Origin: Solanum dulcamara
Taxonomy: Eukaryota > Streptophyta > Magnoliopsida > Solanales > Solanaceae
Length of the DNA: 64,000 nucleotides
Direction: 5' to 3'
Assembly: GCF_947179165.1 (NCBI RefSeq)
Contig: NC_077242.1
Location: 45,153,097-45,217,096, forward strand
Part shown: in pieces, positions 35,242 through 47,646 of the stretch
Position numbering within the stretch: position 1 is the stretch's first letter
Layout: each line of letters begins with the position of its first letter
Translations under genes and position numbers: made by a program
Notes under the pieces: generated by a model
Databases searched by the model: none
What the model saw: the letters and a program-made list of their open reading frames with translations, nothing else
What the model was told of the DNA's origin: nothing

Positions 35242-36642
35242 TCCCTTATGGGGTCTCGTTTAAATTTTAAGCGTTTCCATTTACATATGATAGTGTCGGT
35301 TGATTTTCTCTTACGCTTGTACTTCTCTTGTCCACTTCCCCCCTTTTAGGTTGTACCCATGTCATCCTCCATTTATTTTCAGCTATTCATATGCGAATGA
35401 TTCTACTCCAACCTATTTAACGTGCTGCACCATATCTACATTTTTTGTTAAATCATCCATACATTAAGTTACCTTTATAGGAAACCCTAGCACAATCATA
35501 AGGTGCTTTGGTCTTCGAAATATATCCTATAAAATCTCATCTAATGGTTGATACTCGAGTAATATCCATTATGTAGCAGTTCATTCAAATCCACATTCCA
35601 TTCATCCCAATCAGTAATTAGCTCGTGCTCATAATTTGTTCAACTTCTCCACTCGAGAGTACTCATACTTTGATGATCCGTGTTTCCAGCTCCGCCATTG
35701 TACTAACCTTATTCCAGTGGATACCACTTATCCTTCTAATAACCTCGTAATGCAGTAGTTGTTCTTCAAATCTTTCAACTATAACTTGTCATAGTTTATC
35801 CCTATGTATCAATTTAGGCGATGCCTTACTATATTATTTTATACCGATCGACCAGTCTTCTCTAAGTCGTCTTTTTTGGTCTATAGGTCCTTTCCAACTT
35901 CGTTCTATTATACCCATATCAACCTCCTAGTTTTTATTGCCATTAATTCAGCAATTAACTCATTTCTCACGGTCAACCATACTCGTTTAGTCAAATCTCA
36001 TCATTGTTGTGAGCACAACCTTTCAAGACATACTACAGCCCTGTATCTCATTCTCTTTTTTTTCTACGAAAATTTGGGCAGAGTTTCCTCTGTATTTCTT
36101 ACTATCTCAACACCTGCACGCAGAAAATACCAACAATGCCTCACAGGGCACACATATATATATTCATATTGTATAACATCTCAGCCACACAAGGCACACA
36201 CATATAGTCATATCATCTCATATCACAGCCGCATAGGGAGCCCATAATTAGTAGTATGAAAATGGACCTACCTCATATGTCCACTCGAACTACACCTATT
36301 GCACTTTTCTGTATACTTTTCCTTTCATTTTTCAGCTTTATATATCAATAGTATTGCAACGTCTTACCTGACATAGGTCTTTCATTCCTTTACTTACCTG
36401 CGTGCTTTGTAACTTTCAATATTGTCAGTTACTTTCTTCCATCGATATTGTCTTTCTGCTGAAATCACAAGTTAGTATGAGGAATTTCATTTCCTACTAC
36501 TCATCTCTATCGCACGATTCTATAAATGAAAAAACGTAACATCCTAAATGTCTTGTAGCCTCTTGTTTGTAGATGTGGTGCACAACACACCGATAAATAA
36601 GACACTACTAGACACAGTCTGTAGACATTCCAAAGACGAACT

Positions 36643-36654
36643 ACTCTGATACCA
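36643..36654 (-). promoter_or_regulatory. primer-binding site, one mismatch
   Basis: ACTCTGATACCA, the inverse of TGGTATCAGAG(C→T). It is followed by CTTC and the LTR at 36659. Confidence 0.85.
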
Positions 36655-36658
36655 CTTC

Positions 36659-38110
36659 TGTCATAAACCAACCCCGTAGGCCGCAACTGGGGTCCGACCT
36701 GGACCCCCTTATGCGTATCTATCAGCTACCCTTAAGTTGAACCGTGTGTGATATGATACCATCCACAAACCCCAATGGGTCAAAAACTTTTTTTCATAAA
36801 CCTGTAGCCTCATTCACCTGTATCATAACAGGAAAGGGCATGCGAGTCGATGAGGCTTCCACACCAAGAAAACATTTACAATACGTCGTATGAGCGCAAC
36901 TGCAACAAACTTACAAATAACCTACATACATATATCTACAGACCTCTAAGAGTAATAACTACATCATATGGAGGGACAAGGCCCCCGCCATACCCCTGTA
37001 CCCGTCCTTCTAATAAACTCGGTATCGTAATCGTTTCATCATAATCATGCCCAGCCCTTCATGGGACGCGGTGAATGATCATTGCATCATATATCATGCC
37101 CGGCCCTTCATGGGATGCGGTGAATTTATCATGCCCGGCCCTTCATGAGACACGGTGAATTTATCATGCCAGGCCCTTCATGGGACGTAGTGAATTTATC
37201 ATACCCGGCACTTCATGGGACGCGGTGAATTAATCATGCTCGGACCTTTATGGTATGCAGTGAGTTATCATGCCCGGCCCTTCATGGGATGCGGTGAGTT
37301 TATCTTGCCCGACCCTTCATGGGACGCAGTGAGTTTATCACGCCCGACCCTTCATGGGATGCGGTGAGTTTATCATGCCCGGCCCTTCATGGGATGCGGT
37401 GAGTTTATCATGCCCGTCCCTTCATGGGACGCGGTGAGTTAATCATGCCCGTCCCTTCATGGGATGCGGTTAATTTATCATGCCCGCCCCTTCATGGGAC
37501 GCGGTGAGTTTATCTTGCCCGGCCCTTCATGGGACGCGGTGAGTGACATATTAAAAGCTTGCATGAGTAAAGTAACAAGGAACCATACGCAATTAGTTCA
37601 TCCTCTGAGATTCAGTATAACAACCGTCATGGATTATCATTTGAGGATCAAAACTCTCATCGTCTCACATATCCTCTAACTTCCATTAGGGGCCACATCG
37701 ACGGAGTCTCAAGAGTCCTAGGCTTTTATTAAGGTAATACCAAACGGCTTATGCAATCAGAGACACTTGTCATTATAGAGTTCTTAGGCATGGGAGCTTA
37801 TACATTCAGTTAGTATTCATCATATAGGGACTCAAAGGTAGCAGAACAACTACTTCAAGAACTTCAATATTAAGAAATGAATAGGAGTTATAGTTCATGC
37901 TTCCCATGCATCCGGTTACTATTTCCTGTATAGAAGGCTTGAGGGTAATAGCTCAGCTACCTTAAGAGCCTTAGGATTTAGAAGTGAAGACGATTCAATA
38001 GGCTCTACATATATTACCTTTTATCCTATAGAAGCCTTAAAAAGGCAATAGCTCAAATATTACAGGAGTTCTACCATTACGAAGTGGAAAAGAATTATGG
38101 ACTGTACTTG
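36659..38110 (-). repeat. partial type A LTR (3' half) with 300-bp deletion
   Basis: It starts TGTCATAAACCAACCCCG, runs to ATACCCCTG at 36997, and there skips about 300 bp to TACCCGTCC. The minisatellite follows (37048-37550). It ends at 38110 where duplication unit 2 starts. Confidence 0.8.
37048..37550. repeat. 35-bp minisatellite, 14 units
   Basis: Same unit as at 28450. It includes the 18-bp insert between units 1 and 2 and a variant third unit with GAGACACGG, both shared with the array at 40428. Confidence 0.92.
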
Positions 38111-39732
38111 GTCATCATATTTTCTGCTCTTGGCTTACTCTATTTTACGTGTCATTGTACTAACACGCATTCACAATCTCTTTTTGTCATACTTGTTTCA
38201 TTCCCTTTTTCACTTTCCAGGGGGTCACCCATCCCAGTGCTACTCTCAGCCAAGCACGCTTAACTTCAGAGTTTAGACAGAATCCGGTGCATTAGTGCGG
38301 GTATGATCGCGTCTATCCCTTATGGGGTCTCGTTTAAATTTTAAGCATTTTTATTTACATATGATAGTGTCGGTTGATTTTCTCTTATCCTTGTACTTTT
38401 CTTGTCCACTTCCCCCCTTTTAGGTTGTACCCATGTCATCCTCCGTTTATTTTCAGTTATTCACACGCGAATGATTCTACTCCAACCTATTTAACGTGCC
38501 GCACCATATCTACATTTTCTGTTAAATCATCCATACATTAAGTTACCTTTATAGGAAACCCTAGCACAATCTTAAGGTGCTTTGGTCTTCGAAATATATA
38601 CTATAAAATCTCATCTAATGGTTGATACTCGAGTAATATCCGTCATGTAGAAGTTCATTCAAAGCCACATTCCATTCATCCCAATCAGTAATTAGCTCGT
38701 GCTCATAATTTGTTCAACTTCTCCACTCGAGAGTACTCATACTTTGATGATCCGTGTTTCCAGCTCCGCCATTGTACTAACCTTATTCCAGTGGATACCA
38801 CTTATCCTTCTAATAACCTCATAATGCAGTAGTTGTTCTTCAAATCTTTAAACTATAACTTGTCATAGTTTATCCCTATGTTTCAATTCAGGCGATGCCT
38901 TACTATATTATTTTATACCAATCGACCAGTCTTCTCTAAGTCGTCTTTTTTGGTCTATAGGTCCTTCCCAATTTCGTTCTATTATACCCATATCAACCTC
39001 CTAGTTTTTATTGCCATTAATTCAGCAATTAACTCATTTCTCAAGGTCAACCATACTCATTTAGTCAAATCTCATCATTGTTGTGAGCACAACCTTTCAA
39101 GACATACTACAGCCCTGTATCTCATTCTTTTTTTTTTCTACGAAAATTTGGGCAGAGTTTCCTCTGTATTTCTTACTATCTCAACACCTGCACGCAGAAA
39201 ATACCAACAATGCCTCATAGGGCACACATATATATATTCATATTGTATAACATCTCAGCCACACAGGGTACACATATATAGTCATATCATCTCATATCGC
39301 AGCCGCATAGGACGCCCACAATTAGTAGTATAAAAATGGACCTACCTCATATGTCCACTCGAACTACACCTATTGCACTTTTCTGTATACTTTTCCTTTC
39401 ATTTTTCAGCTTTATATATCAATAGTATTGCAACGCCTTACCTGACATAGGTCCTTCGTGCCTTTACTTACCTGCGTGCTTTGTAACTTTCAATATCGTC
39501 AGTTACTTTCTTCCATCGATATTGTCTTTCTGCTGAAATCACAAGTTAGTATGAGGAATTTTATTTCCTACTACTCAGCTCTATCACACAATTCTATATA
39601 TGAAAAAAAGTAACATCCTAAATGTCTTGTAGCCTCTTGTTTATAGATGTGGTGCACAATACACCGATAAACAAGACTCTACTAGACACGGTCCGTAGAC
39701 ATTCCAAAGAAGAACAACTCTAATACCACTTC
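38111..39732 (-). mobile_element. type A internal-region piece, duplication 2 unit 2
   Basis: It repeats 35037-36658 with few differences. It has a 5S-derived domain at 38213-38313, the internal PPT-like motif near 38408-38422, and a decayed PBS (ACTCTAATACCA, 39717-39728). Confidence 0.8.
38213..38313 (-). repeat. 5S rRNA-derived domain (sense to host), duplicate
   Basis: Same as 35142-35241 with isolated changes (for example GATCGCGTC instead of GATCACGTC). Box A GAAGTTAAGCGTGCTTGGCT is intact. Confidence 0.87.
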
Positions 39733-42700
39733 TGTCACGACCCAATCCCATAGGCCGCAACTGGGGTCCGACCTGGACCCCCTTATGCGTATCTATCAGC
39801 TACCCTTAAGTTGAACTGTGTGTGATATGATACCATCCATAAATCCAATGGGTCAAAAACTTTTTTTCATAAACCTGTAGTCTCATTCACCTGTATCATA
39901 ACAGGAAAGGGCATGCGAGTCAACTAGGCTGCCACAACACGAAAATATTTACAATACGTCGTATGAGTGCAACTGAAACAAATTTACAAATAGCCTACAC
40001 ACATATGTCTACAGACCTCTAAAAGTAATAATGCATCATATGGCGGGACAAGGCCCCCGCCATACCCCTGAATAAATAAATACATATATTAAATAATCAC
40101 TGTCAAAAATTAGGCTCTAGGATAGTGAAGTACTTCCGACATAGCTGAGAGGAACTCCTAAGCTGACCGATCTCCAAAATGAATATTTGTACCTGGGGGC
40201 AAAAAATGCAGCCCTCCGGAGAACGGGGGTCAGTACGACATATGTACTGAGTATATAAAGCATAACAAATCATAACCGAAACAACAACTGAAATAGGGAT
40301 ATAGAAAACATATATAACAGTTAACAGTTTACTATACTTGCAGCTTAGGATATGCGGTCATATACCTTATCATACCCTGTACCCGTTCTTCTAATGAACT
40401 CGGTATCATAATTATTTCATCATAATCATGCCCAGCCCTTCATGGGACGCGGTGAATGATCATTGCATCATATATCATGCCCGGCCCTTCATGGGATGCG
40501 GTGAATTTATCATGCCCGGCCCTTCATGAGACACGGTGAATTTATCATGCCCGGCCGTTCATGGGACGCAGTGAATTTATCATACCCGACACTTCATGGG
40601 ACGTGGTGAATTAATCATGCCCGGCCCTTTATGGGACGCAGTGAGTTTATTATGCCCGGTCCTTCATGGGACGCGGTGAGTTTATCTTGCCTGGCCCTTC
40701 ATAGGACGCAGTGAGTTTATCATGTCTGACCCTTCATGGGACACGGTGAGTTTATCATGCCCGGCCCTTCATAGGATGCGGTGAGTTTATCATGCCCGGC
40801 CCTTCATGGGACGCGGTGAGTTAACCATGCCCGGCCCTTCATGGGACGCGGTTAATTTATCATGCCCGGCCCTTCATGGGACGCGATGAGTTTATCATGC
40901 CCGGCCCTTCATGGGACGCGGTGAGTGACGTATTAACAGCCTGCACGAGTAAAGTAATGAGGAACCATATGCAATTAGTTCATCCTCTGAGATTCGGTAT
41001 AACAACCGTCATGGATTATCTTTTGAGGATCAAAACTAACATCGTCTCACGTATCCTCTAACTTCCATTAGGGGCCACACCGATGGAGTCTCAAGAGTCC
41101 TAGGCTTTTATTAAGGTAATACCAAACAGCTTATGCAATCACAGACACTTGTCATTATAGAGATCTTAGGCATGGGAGCTCATACATTCAATTAGTATTC
41201 ATCATATAGGGACTCGAGGGTAGCAGTTCAACTACTTTAATAACTTCGATATTAAGAAATGAATAGGAGTTATAGTTCATGCTTCCCATGCATCCGATTA
41301 CTATTTCCTGTATAGAAGGCTTGAGGGTAATAGCTCAGCTACCTTAAGAGCCTTAGCATTTAGAAGTGAACACGAGTCAATAGGCTCTACATATATTACC
41401 TTTTATCCTATAGAAGCCTTAAAAAGGCAATAGCTCAACTATTACAGGAGTTCTACCATTACGAAGTGGATAAGAATTATGGACTATACTCGAAGCTTTA
41501 CGAATGGAACTATCCCCAAGTTCCATATATAAACCATTCATAACTTATATCTAAGACATGCTAAAATAAAAAAGAATAGCTTTACCTACTTATGCCAAAA
41601 ACATGCCAAGAGAAGGGATAAGTGTTACATACTTATTCTAAAAATATGCCAAAAGAAAGCTTCGCATACCTGTTATGGGTTAGTCTTTGTCCCGGTCGTC
41701 TTGTCGTCTTGTGAACCTAGGTAAAATGAAATCAATACGAACATCAACCTCTTTAGAACTTTCAACGTCTTACATTACTTAAGAGTATTCATAAACCCCA
41801 TTTCCTCGCTCGCCTTCTCGACTAGTTCCTTAACTAGTTAAGGCGTTAACAAAAATCGGACAGCACCTCCCCTATAATGTGCCCTATCCGAATTCCCAAT
41901 CACGTTCCTAATATATTAATCCAACCAACAACATAACCATCATCGCATATATATAGAAAACTTTGCAACATTATACATTAAAACCTCCGAACGACTCGCT
42001 CGAAATTACGATATCCAAAATAGGGTTTCTAGTTTCTATTTTGTGAAACCTTTAATCGTACGAAGCATGGAATCATGTGGATTCAACCAGAAACTTCCAC
42101 ACCTATTTTAGAACACATTAAGACCCTGAAAAACACACCACCCAACCAGCAACAGCCTCCAAACACACCACGCCTCACTTCGACTACAATTTAACTACGG
42201 CGACTTCAATTTAGATTGTTTCTTTTGCTGAGCATCCCCATGATTTTACCATACTTCCAGCAGTATAAAAGGTAAATAATACACTCCATAAAAACCCCAT
42301 AAAGTCCAAATTTAAAGGAGAAACCTTACCTTACCCGAAATTGGCCAAACTAGCCAAAATCGCGCCTCAGAACCCTTCTTAGCGTGCTGAAACTGTGTGG
42401 ACTGGTTGCTGTCTGTTTTGACTGCACCAAGCCATTCTTTTATACTTATAATACCTCCATATCATCATAGTATATGCTAGATAATTAATTTACGTAACGA
42501 AATCAGGACTTAACTCTTTTTTTCCTCCTAGCCGTCGCTAGTTTCTCTCTAAACTAGGGTTTTGTTCTTGAGTTTTTGCTGAAGTTTAATGGATCAGAAC
42601 TGAAGTATAAGACACATATACATGTATATATGTGGTCCTAGGAGGTGACACGTGTTATCCCCATATGGTGACACGTGTCCAGCCCCTATTGGGCCACGAA

Positions 42701-42955
42701 TCCATGCCTTACTCCTAGGCTGCCATGTGTCCTTGTGGGCCCCACCTCCCAAGTAGGTGGGTCACCTACTTAACCTTAAGTAGGTGGGTCACCTTCTTGC
42801 TTGAGGTGTTGCCATGTGTCGCTCCTCCATTGGCTTCCACGTATCGTCTTTTCCTCTTCCTCATGGGTTCGTAATCTCATCTTATTTTAGGTGCCTATGT
42901 AATCCATGCTACGTAAGCTTAGTATGTCCACAAGTAGCTCAAGTATGTAATACCT
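39733..42955 (-). repeat. type A LTR lacking its 5' ~220 bp
   Basis: It runs from TGTCACGACCCAATCCC through a 14-unit minisatellite and inverted G-boxes (near 42644-42680) to GTATGTAATACCTCTAAT. It then joins the PBS-proximal part of a type B internal region. The terminal GGGGTGTAACA is missing. Confidence 0.82.
40428..40930. repeat. 35-bp minisatellite, 14 units
   Basis: Same unit and largely the same variant order as 37048-37550, which indicates that the array had expanded to 14 before the 3 kb duplication. Confidence 0.92.
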
Positions 42956-43420
42956 CTAATATCATCTCATATCGCAGCCACACAAGGGTTTCAATGTCAA
43001 CAATAATATAAAAATACTGGACTTACCTTATACGTCAAACTTCAAACTGCATTTGTTGCACTTCCTATCTTCTTTCCTTTCAGGTCTCGACTTTACATTC
43101 CAATATTACTTCCATACCTTACTCAAACAGATAGATATCTTTTGTGCCTTTACTTTACTTACCTGTATGCTTCATGACGTCCCATGTCGTCAATTATTTC
43201 CTTCGGTTGATGTCGTCCTTCTATAAAGATCCAAGGTTAGTATAAGGAATTTTCTTATGAATCGGATCTATAGCACGATCTCAGATGTAGAAGAAAGATA
43301 ACATCCTAAATATCCTGTAGCTTCCTATTTATAGATGTGGCGTGCAACACATAGATAACCAAGACTCTACTAGACACAGTCTACAAACACTCCAAGGACG
43401 AACTGCTCTGATACCACTTC
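42956..43420 (-). mobile_element. type B internal region, PBS-proximal 0.46 kb
   Basis: ATCTCATATCGCAGCCACAC onward matches 54230-54674. It ends with a perfect inverted PBS (43405-43416, GCTCTGATACCA) and CTTC before the LTR at 43421. The rest of this element was lost in the junction with the LTR on its left. Confidence 0.8.
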
Positions 43421-46400
43421 TATCATGACCCAACCCCCTAGGTCGCGACTAGGTTCTGACCTGGACCCCCCATACACATATCTATCAGTTGTGGTCACAT
43501 TGAACTGTAAATAAGGCAATATCATGTAACAAAGCCCCACTAGGCGATAACATTTTCATAAACCTGTAGCCCTTTTCGTTTGTATCACAACATGAAATGG
43601 CACGTAAGCCGACAAGGCTGCCATAACATAATAACATATATCATATATCATGTAGACCCAGCTGAATCAAACTGACATACACAGCCCACATATACATGTC
43701 TGCAGACCTCTAAAAACATTAACGACAACATAAGGCAGGACAGGGCCCCTGTCGTACCCCTGAATAGACAAAACACTTTTAAACATCCATGATTCGTATC
43801 AAAACTAGGCTCCGATACAATGGAGTCTCTTCCAACTGAGCTTGAATGAAATCTTAAGTTGACGGACTCCCAAACCTGTACCTGTACCTGCGGGCATTAA
43901 ACGTAGCCCCCCCGAAGAAAGAGGGTCAGTACGACATATGTACTGAGTATGTAAAACATAACATAATACAACTGGAAGCGTATTTGAAGTAGAGAAGCAG
44001 GGGATAAAATATCAAAATTGGAAACCTATACCTGTACTCTGTGAATCATGAAAGCATGCATGCTTAAATTATACAATATAGCTGGCCCTTTCAGGGGTCC
44101 GGTGAATCATATCTGTAGGATCATCATAGGCTCGGCTCCATCACCACCTTATTGCAACACATCATCATCATATATATATACATACGTACCTGACCCTATA
44201 GTAAAGGGCTCGGTGGACAATGCAGTGAATTGTGCATGAATGAACCCGGCCCGGGACTCAGTGAAAGAACTATTATAGTATATATAAGTAGAGTAGTGCG
44301 TAACTATGTGCAATTTAAATCAATATCAGAGACCCGATAGAATAAGAAATTTGAGCTTTTGTTTGAGGACCCGAGTAATGAAGTAGTCATCTCGAATGTC
44401 CTCTAAATGCCATTATGGGTTGTCACAAAAGTAATCTCGGGGACCCTAGACATGTATTAAAATATGGCCAAATCATTTATGGAATCAAAACACATAGTCT
44501 CGTATAGTCTTTACGACTCGAAGCTTGTATATTTGGTACCTCTTTAACGTATAGAAGTTTCCAGGAAAATAGTTCAACTACTATCAGAGTTCGATATTCA
44601 AAAGTAAATAGGAGATGCAAAGAATGGAGTTACCCCATAGCTCAGATCATATTCAACTTACAACTAAGACAAGGACATGCCCAAAAGAAGAAAGAGAATA
44701 AGCTCTATATAGTGTGTACTTTCCCTCAGGTGATTTGCATATACATATTTCATACTCGGCCCATCATGGGGCTCGGTGAACCACTATGGCGTCGTAATCT
44801 CATTTTCGTATCAAATACATTTCAATGGAAAGGAGAGATAGCTTCTCACACAATTCATTCTAACACATAGAAGCCCTACTAGGCAATACTTAATCTTTAC
44901 AGGAACTCTAATACTGAATAGTGGATAGGGGTTATGAGGAATACTTGGAGTTCTATGAATGCAAATATCCCTACATTCCACACACAATTCACTTAAGGCT
45001 AAAACTTGCAAAAAGAAAAGAAAGATAGCTGTACGAACTTATACCAAAACATGTCAAGAGAAAGCATTACATACCTCTTGTGAGTTACTCTTTATCCCGT
45101 TCATCTCATCGTCCTCTGAATCTATTCAACATGAAAGTAATACGAATATCAACTACTCTTAGCTTTCCAGTATCTTAGGTTGCACCTTAGTATTAATGGA
45201 ATCTATTTCCTTGTCCGTCTCTTCGACTAGTTCTTTAATTAGTTAAGGCGTTAACGAAAATTGGACAACACCTCCCCTATAATGTGCCCTATACAAATTT
45301 CCAATTAGGTCCCTAAAAACTACAGCCAACCAAAAACAACAACCTGCAACATATGTTTACGCAACACCCCCCAACAATATACAACATAAACTCCAAACGA
45401 CTCGCTCAAAAATACGATATCAAGTTAGGGTTTCTAGTTTCCATTTTGCAAAACCTTTAAACGTACTAACCGGGGGGTCGTGTGGCTGAAAAAAGAATCT
45501 CCCCCACATCATTTAGAATGTATTTATACCCTGCAACAACAAGCCACACCCCTGCAGCAGCACCTCACAAGAACAACACTTTATTTCGACAACAACTCAA
45601 CTATAGCGACTCCAATTTAGTTTATTCCGAAGGTCAAGTGTTTGTATGCCATTTCCACATATACAGCCACCTATAGGGCGTGTAACACACTCCATAAAAA
45701 CACCATAAATTCCAAATTAAAAGGAGAAACCTTACCTTACCTGAAATTGGCCAAAACTGTCATATCGCAACTCGGAACTTCTTCAAACGCGCTGAAATTG
45801 AGCGGGCTGTTTGTGCGACTTCCTCGCTGCCCCAAATTGGATTTTTTTGTTATTAAACATCGTTATATAACCATGGGATACAATTATTAATTAATTCACG
45901 GAATGAAACTCAGAGGCTTACCTCCAATGGCCTAACCCGTAGCTCCTTCTCTCCTGCCTCTAACGTTTTTCCTCTTCTTTCTTTCACTTTTCTAGACGTA
46001 AAGATGAAGAGATGGTTCTGTAGCTGTCATAAAATACATATATACATATTCACAGGGTTGAGGTACACTGTAGATAATTAATTTACGGAGGAAAATTGGA
46101 AAACTTACCTCAAACTCTTCAAACCATGGTTGCCTCTTCCTCTCACGTTTTTTCTCTATGTTTTGGCTGATTTTGGATAATGAATAAGTGAGTAGTCACA
46201 TAATACATATATATATGAGGTGACATGTGTCATCCCCTAAGGGTGACATGTGTCAGACCCTTATTGGGCCACCTCAACCATGCGGACAATGAGGTGCTGC
46301 CACGTGGCAATGGGGTCCATCTCCCCCAAGCAGGTGTGTCACCTACTTGAACCCAAGTAGGTGGGTCACCTTCCTGCTTGAGGTTATGCCACATGTCACC

Positions 46401-46750
46401 TCCCTAGGCTGCCACGTGTCACTTTCTTTTCCCTCATGGGTTCATAATCTCGTCTTATTTTAAGAGCCTATATAATCCTTGCTACGCAACTTGTTACATG
46501 CCCCAATAGCTTTAGTATGTAAGACTTCCAAGTTAGTAGCTTACGTAGGTAAATCGAGTCCTACGACTCATTACTTGGCCTCCAATTCCTTCCGGATTCT
46601 TATGACTCCATTTCTAACCTTCTCTACTATGGGGTATCACATTCTCCCTTCCTTAGAGTCGTTTGATAGTGTCGTAGCGTATCTGTATCACATGATAATG
46701 TCTAAGGAACTTATGAGATATTTTGAGTTTTAAAAGCGTGGGGTGTAACA
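43421..46750 (-). repeat. complete LTR, type B, 3330 bp, minus strand
   Basis: It runs from TATCATGACCCAACCCCC (inverted 3' end, TG mutated) to GTGGGGTGTAACA. It is a 5' LTR, since the PBS abuts its left side. On the right it lies directly in chromovirus reverse transcriptase sequence (GTAAGTATC…); a matching GTAAG on the left cannot be found because the element is truncated. Inverted G-box variants (GTGACATGTGTC) lie near 46222 and 46245. Confidence 0.85.
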
Positions 46751-47641
46751 GTAAGTATCTCATTCCAAGAATAGATAATTTATTTGATTAACTTCAATGT
46801 GCAAGTCACTTCTCCAAGATTAACCTCTGATCCGGTTATCACCAATTGAAGGTGAGGGAGTGTGACATTCCCAAGATGACTTTTCGAATGAGGTATGGAT
46901 TTTTAGAGTTTTTGGTTATGTCATTTGGGTTGACTAATGCTCCCTCTATATTTATGGACTTGATGAATCGAATTGTTAAACCATACCTAGTTATATTTGT
47001 GGTGGTGTTTTCTTTGAAATTGAGGAGACATTATCTCTATGGTGTCCATGTGGATATTTTCACCGATTACAAGAGTCTACAATATGTGTTTAAGCAAAAA
47101 GATTTGAACTTTAGGAAAAGAAGGTGGCTTGAACCCTTAAAGACAATGATATGAGGGTGTTGTACCATCCGAGTAAAGCAAAAGTTGTTTCCTATGCTCT
47201 TAGTCAGTTATCTATGAATAGTGTGGTTCATGTGGAAGATGCCAGAAGGAGTTAATTAAAGATATTTGCCGATTGGCCCATTTGAGGGTAATATTGATTG
47301 ACTCTAATGAGGGTGGTGTTGTTTCTTGAAATAGTTTAGAATTAAGATTGGTAGTGTATGAGAAATTGGTGGTTGATGAGAAGATTGAGGTTCTCTCACA
47401 AGAGGGAGATGGACTATTTCGTTACCAAAGTCGGTTGTGTATTCCAAATATTGATGGCCTAAGAGAAATGATACTGAGTAAAGCCCATAGCTCTTGATGG
47501 ATGAGTTATAGAAGATTGAGAGAAGAGTAGGTGTTCCGTATTGTGAGTATTGAAGTATGCTTATTCCATATAAGGTTATACACCTAGAGGAAGACCTAGA
47601 TAGGACCTTGTTGTGTGCAATAGATAGATAAGAGTATATTT
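46751..47641 (+). pseudogene. chromovirus 1 pol: reverse transcriptase and RNase H remnant
   Basis: The first ~85 codons read [54 protein letters not shown] and [10 protein letters not shown]. This is the Ty3/gypsy RT palm up to just before the catalytic YxDD-type FIDD motif. There the sequence jumps straight into RNase H ([23 protein letters not shown], about 47020-47090), so the active-site Asp pair, thumb and half of RNase H are deleted. Downstream, YHPSKAKVVSYALSQLSM and GLREMILSKAHS match the linker and integrase zinc-finger approach, with stops. It is interrupted at 47647 by the 10.4 kb insertion and resumes at 58072. Confidence 0.85.
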
Positions 47642-47646
47642 GGTAT
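47642..47646. other. target-site duplication, left copy (GGTAT)
   Basis: GGTAT immediately left of the inverted LTR end TGTCACG. An identical GGTAT follows the other LTR at 58067-58071. A 5-bp duplication is the norm for Ty3/gypsy integrases. Confidence 0.85.

Larger units (their letters stand above)
34013..36658 (-). mobile_element. type A internal region, minus strand, 2.65 kb
   Basis: It has an inverted PPT (TCCTTCCCCCCTTTT, 34013-34027) and hairpin on its left and a PBS (36643-36654, one mismatch) on its right, so both reverse-transcription signals are kept. Integrase C-terminal debris is at 34230-34500, a 5S-derived domain at 35142-35241, and the internal PPT-like motif at 35335-35350. 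It is about 0.9 kb shorter than 14612-18148 through deletions. No frame is intact. Confidence 0.8.
35037..38110. repeat. tandem duplication 2, unit 1 (3.07 kb)
   Basis: The PBS/LTR junction at 36659 recurs at 39733, and the sequence ATTTTCTGCTCTTGGCTTAC at about 35044 recurs at 38119. The unit contains type A internal sequence with the 5S domain, the PBS and the 3' half of an LTR with 14 minisatellite units. Unit 2 is about 38111-41482, longer because unit 1 lost about 300 bp at 36997. Confidence 0.85.

Noticed and set aside
35804..36247. 147- and 151-codon open frames (also 38878-39333, 15086-15463, 21482-21868)
   Set aside because: They lie on the strand opposite to the type A element, recur in every copy with frameshifts, are rich in Ser/Tyr/Ile from AT-rich DNA, and match no known domain. 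They are shadow frames.
28450..40930. Regularly spaced repeats that might suggest a CRISPR array
   Set aside because: Units are directly adjacent, with no unique spacers, and the DNA is plant retrotransposon.
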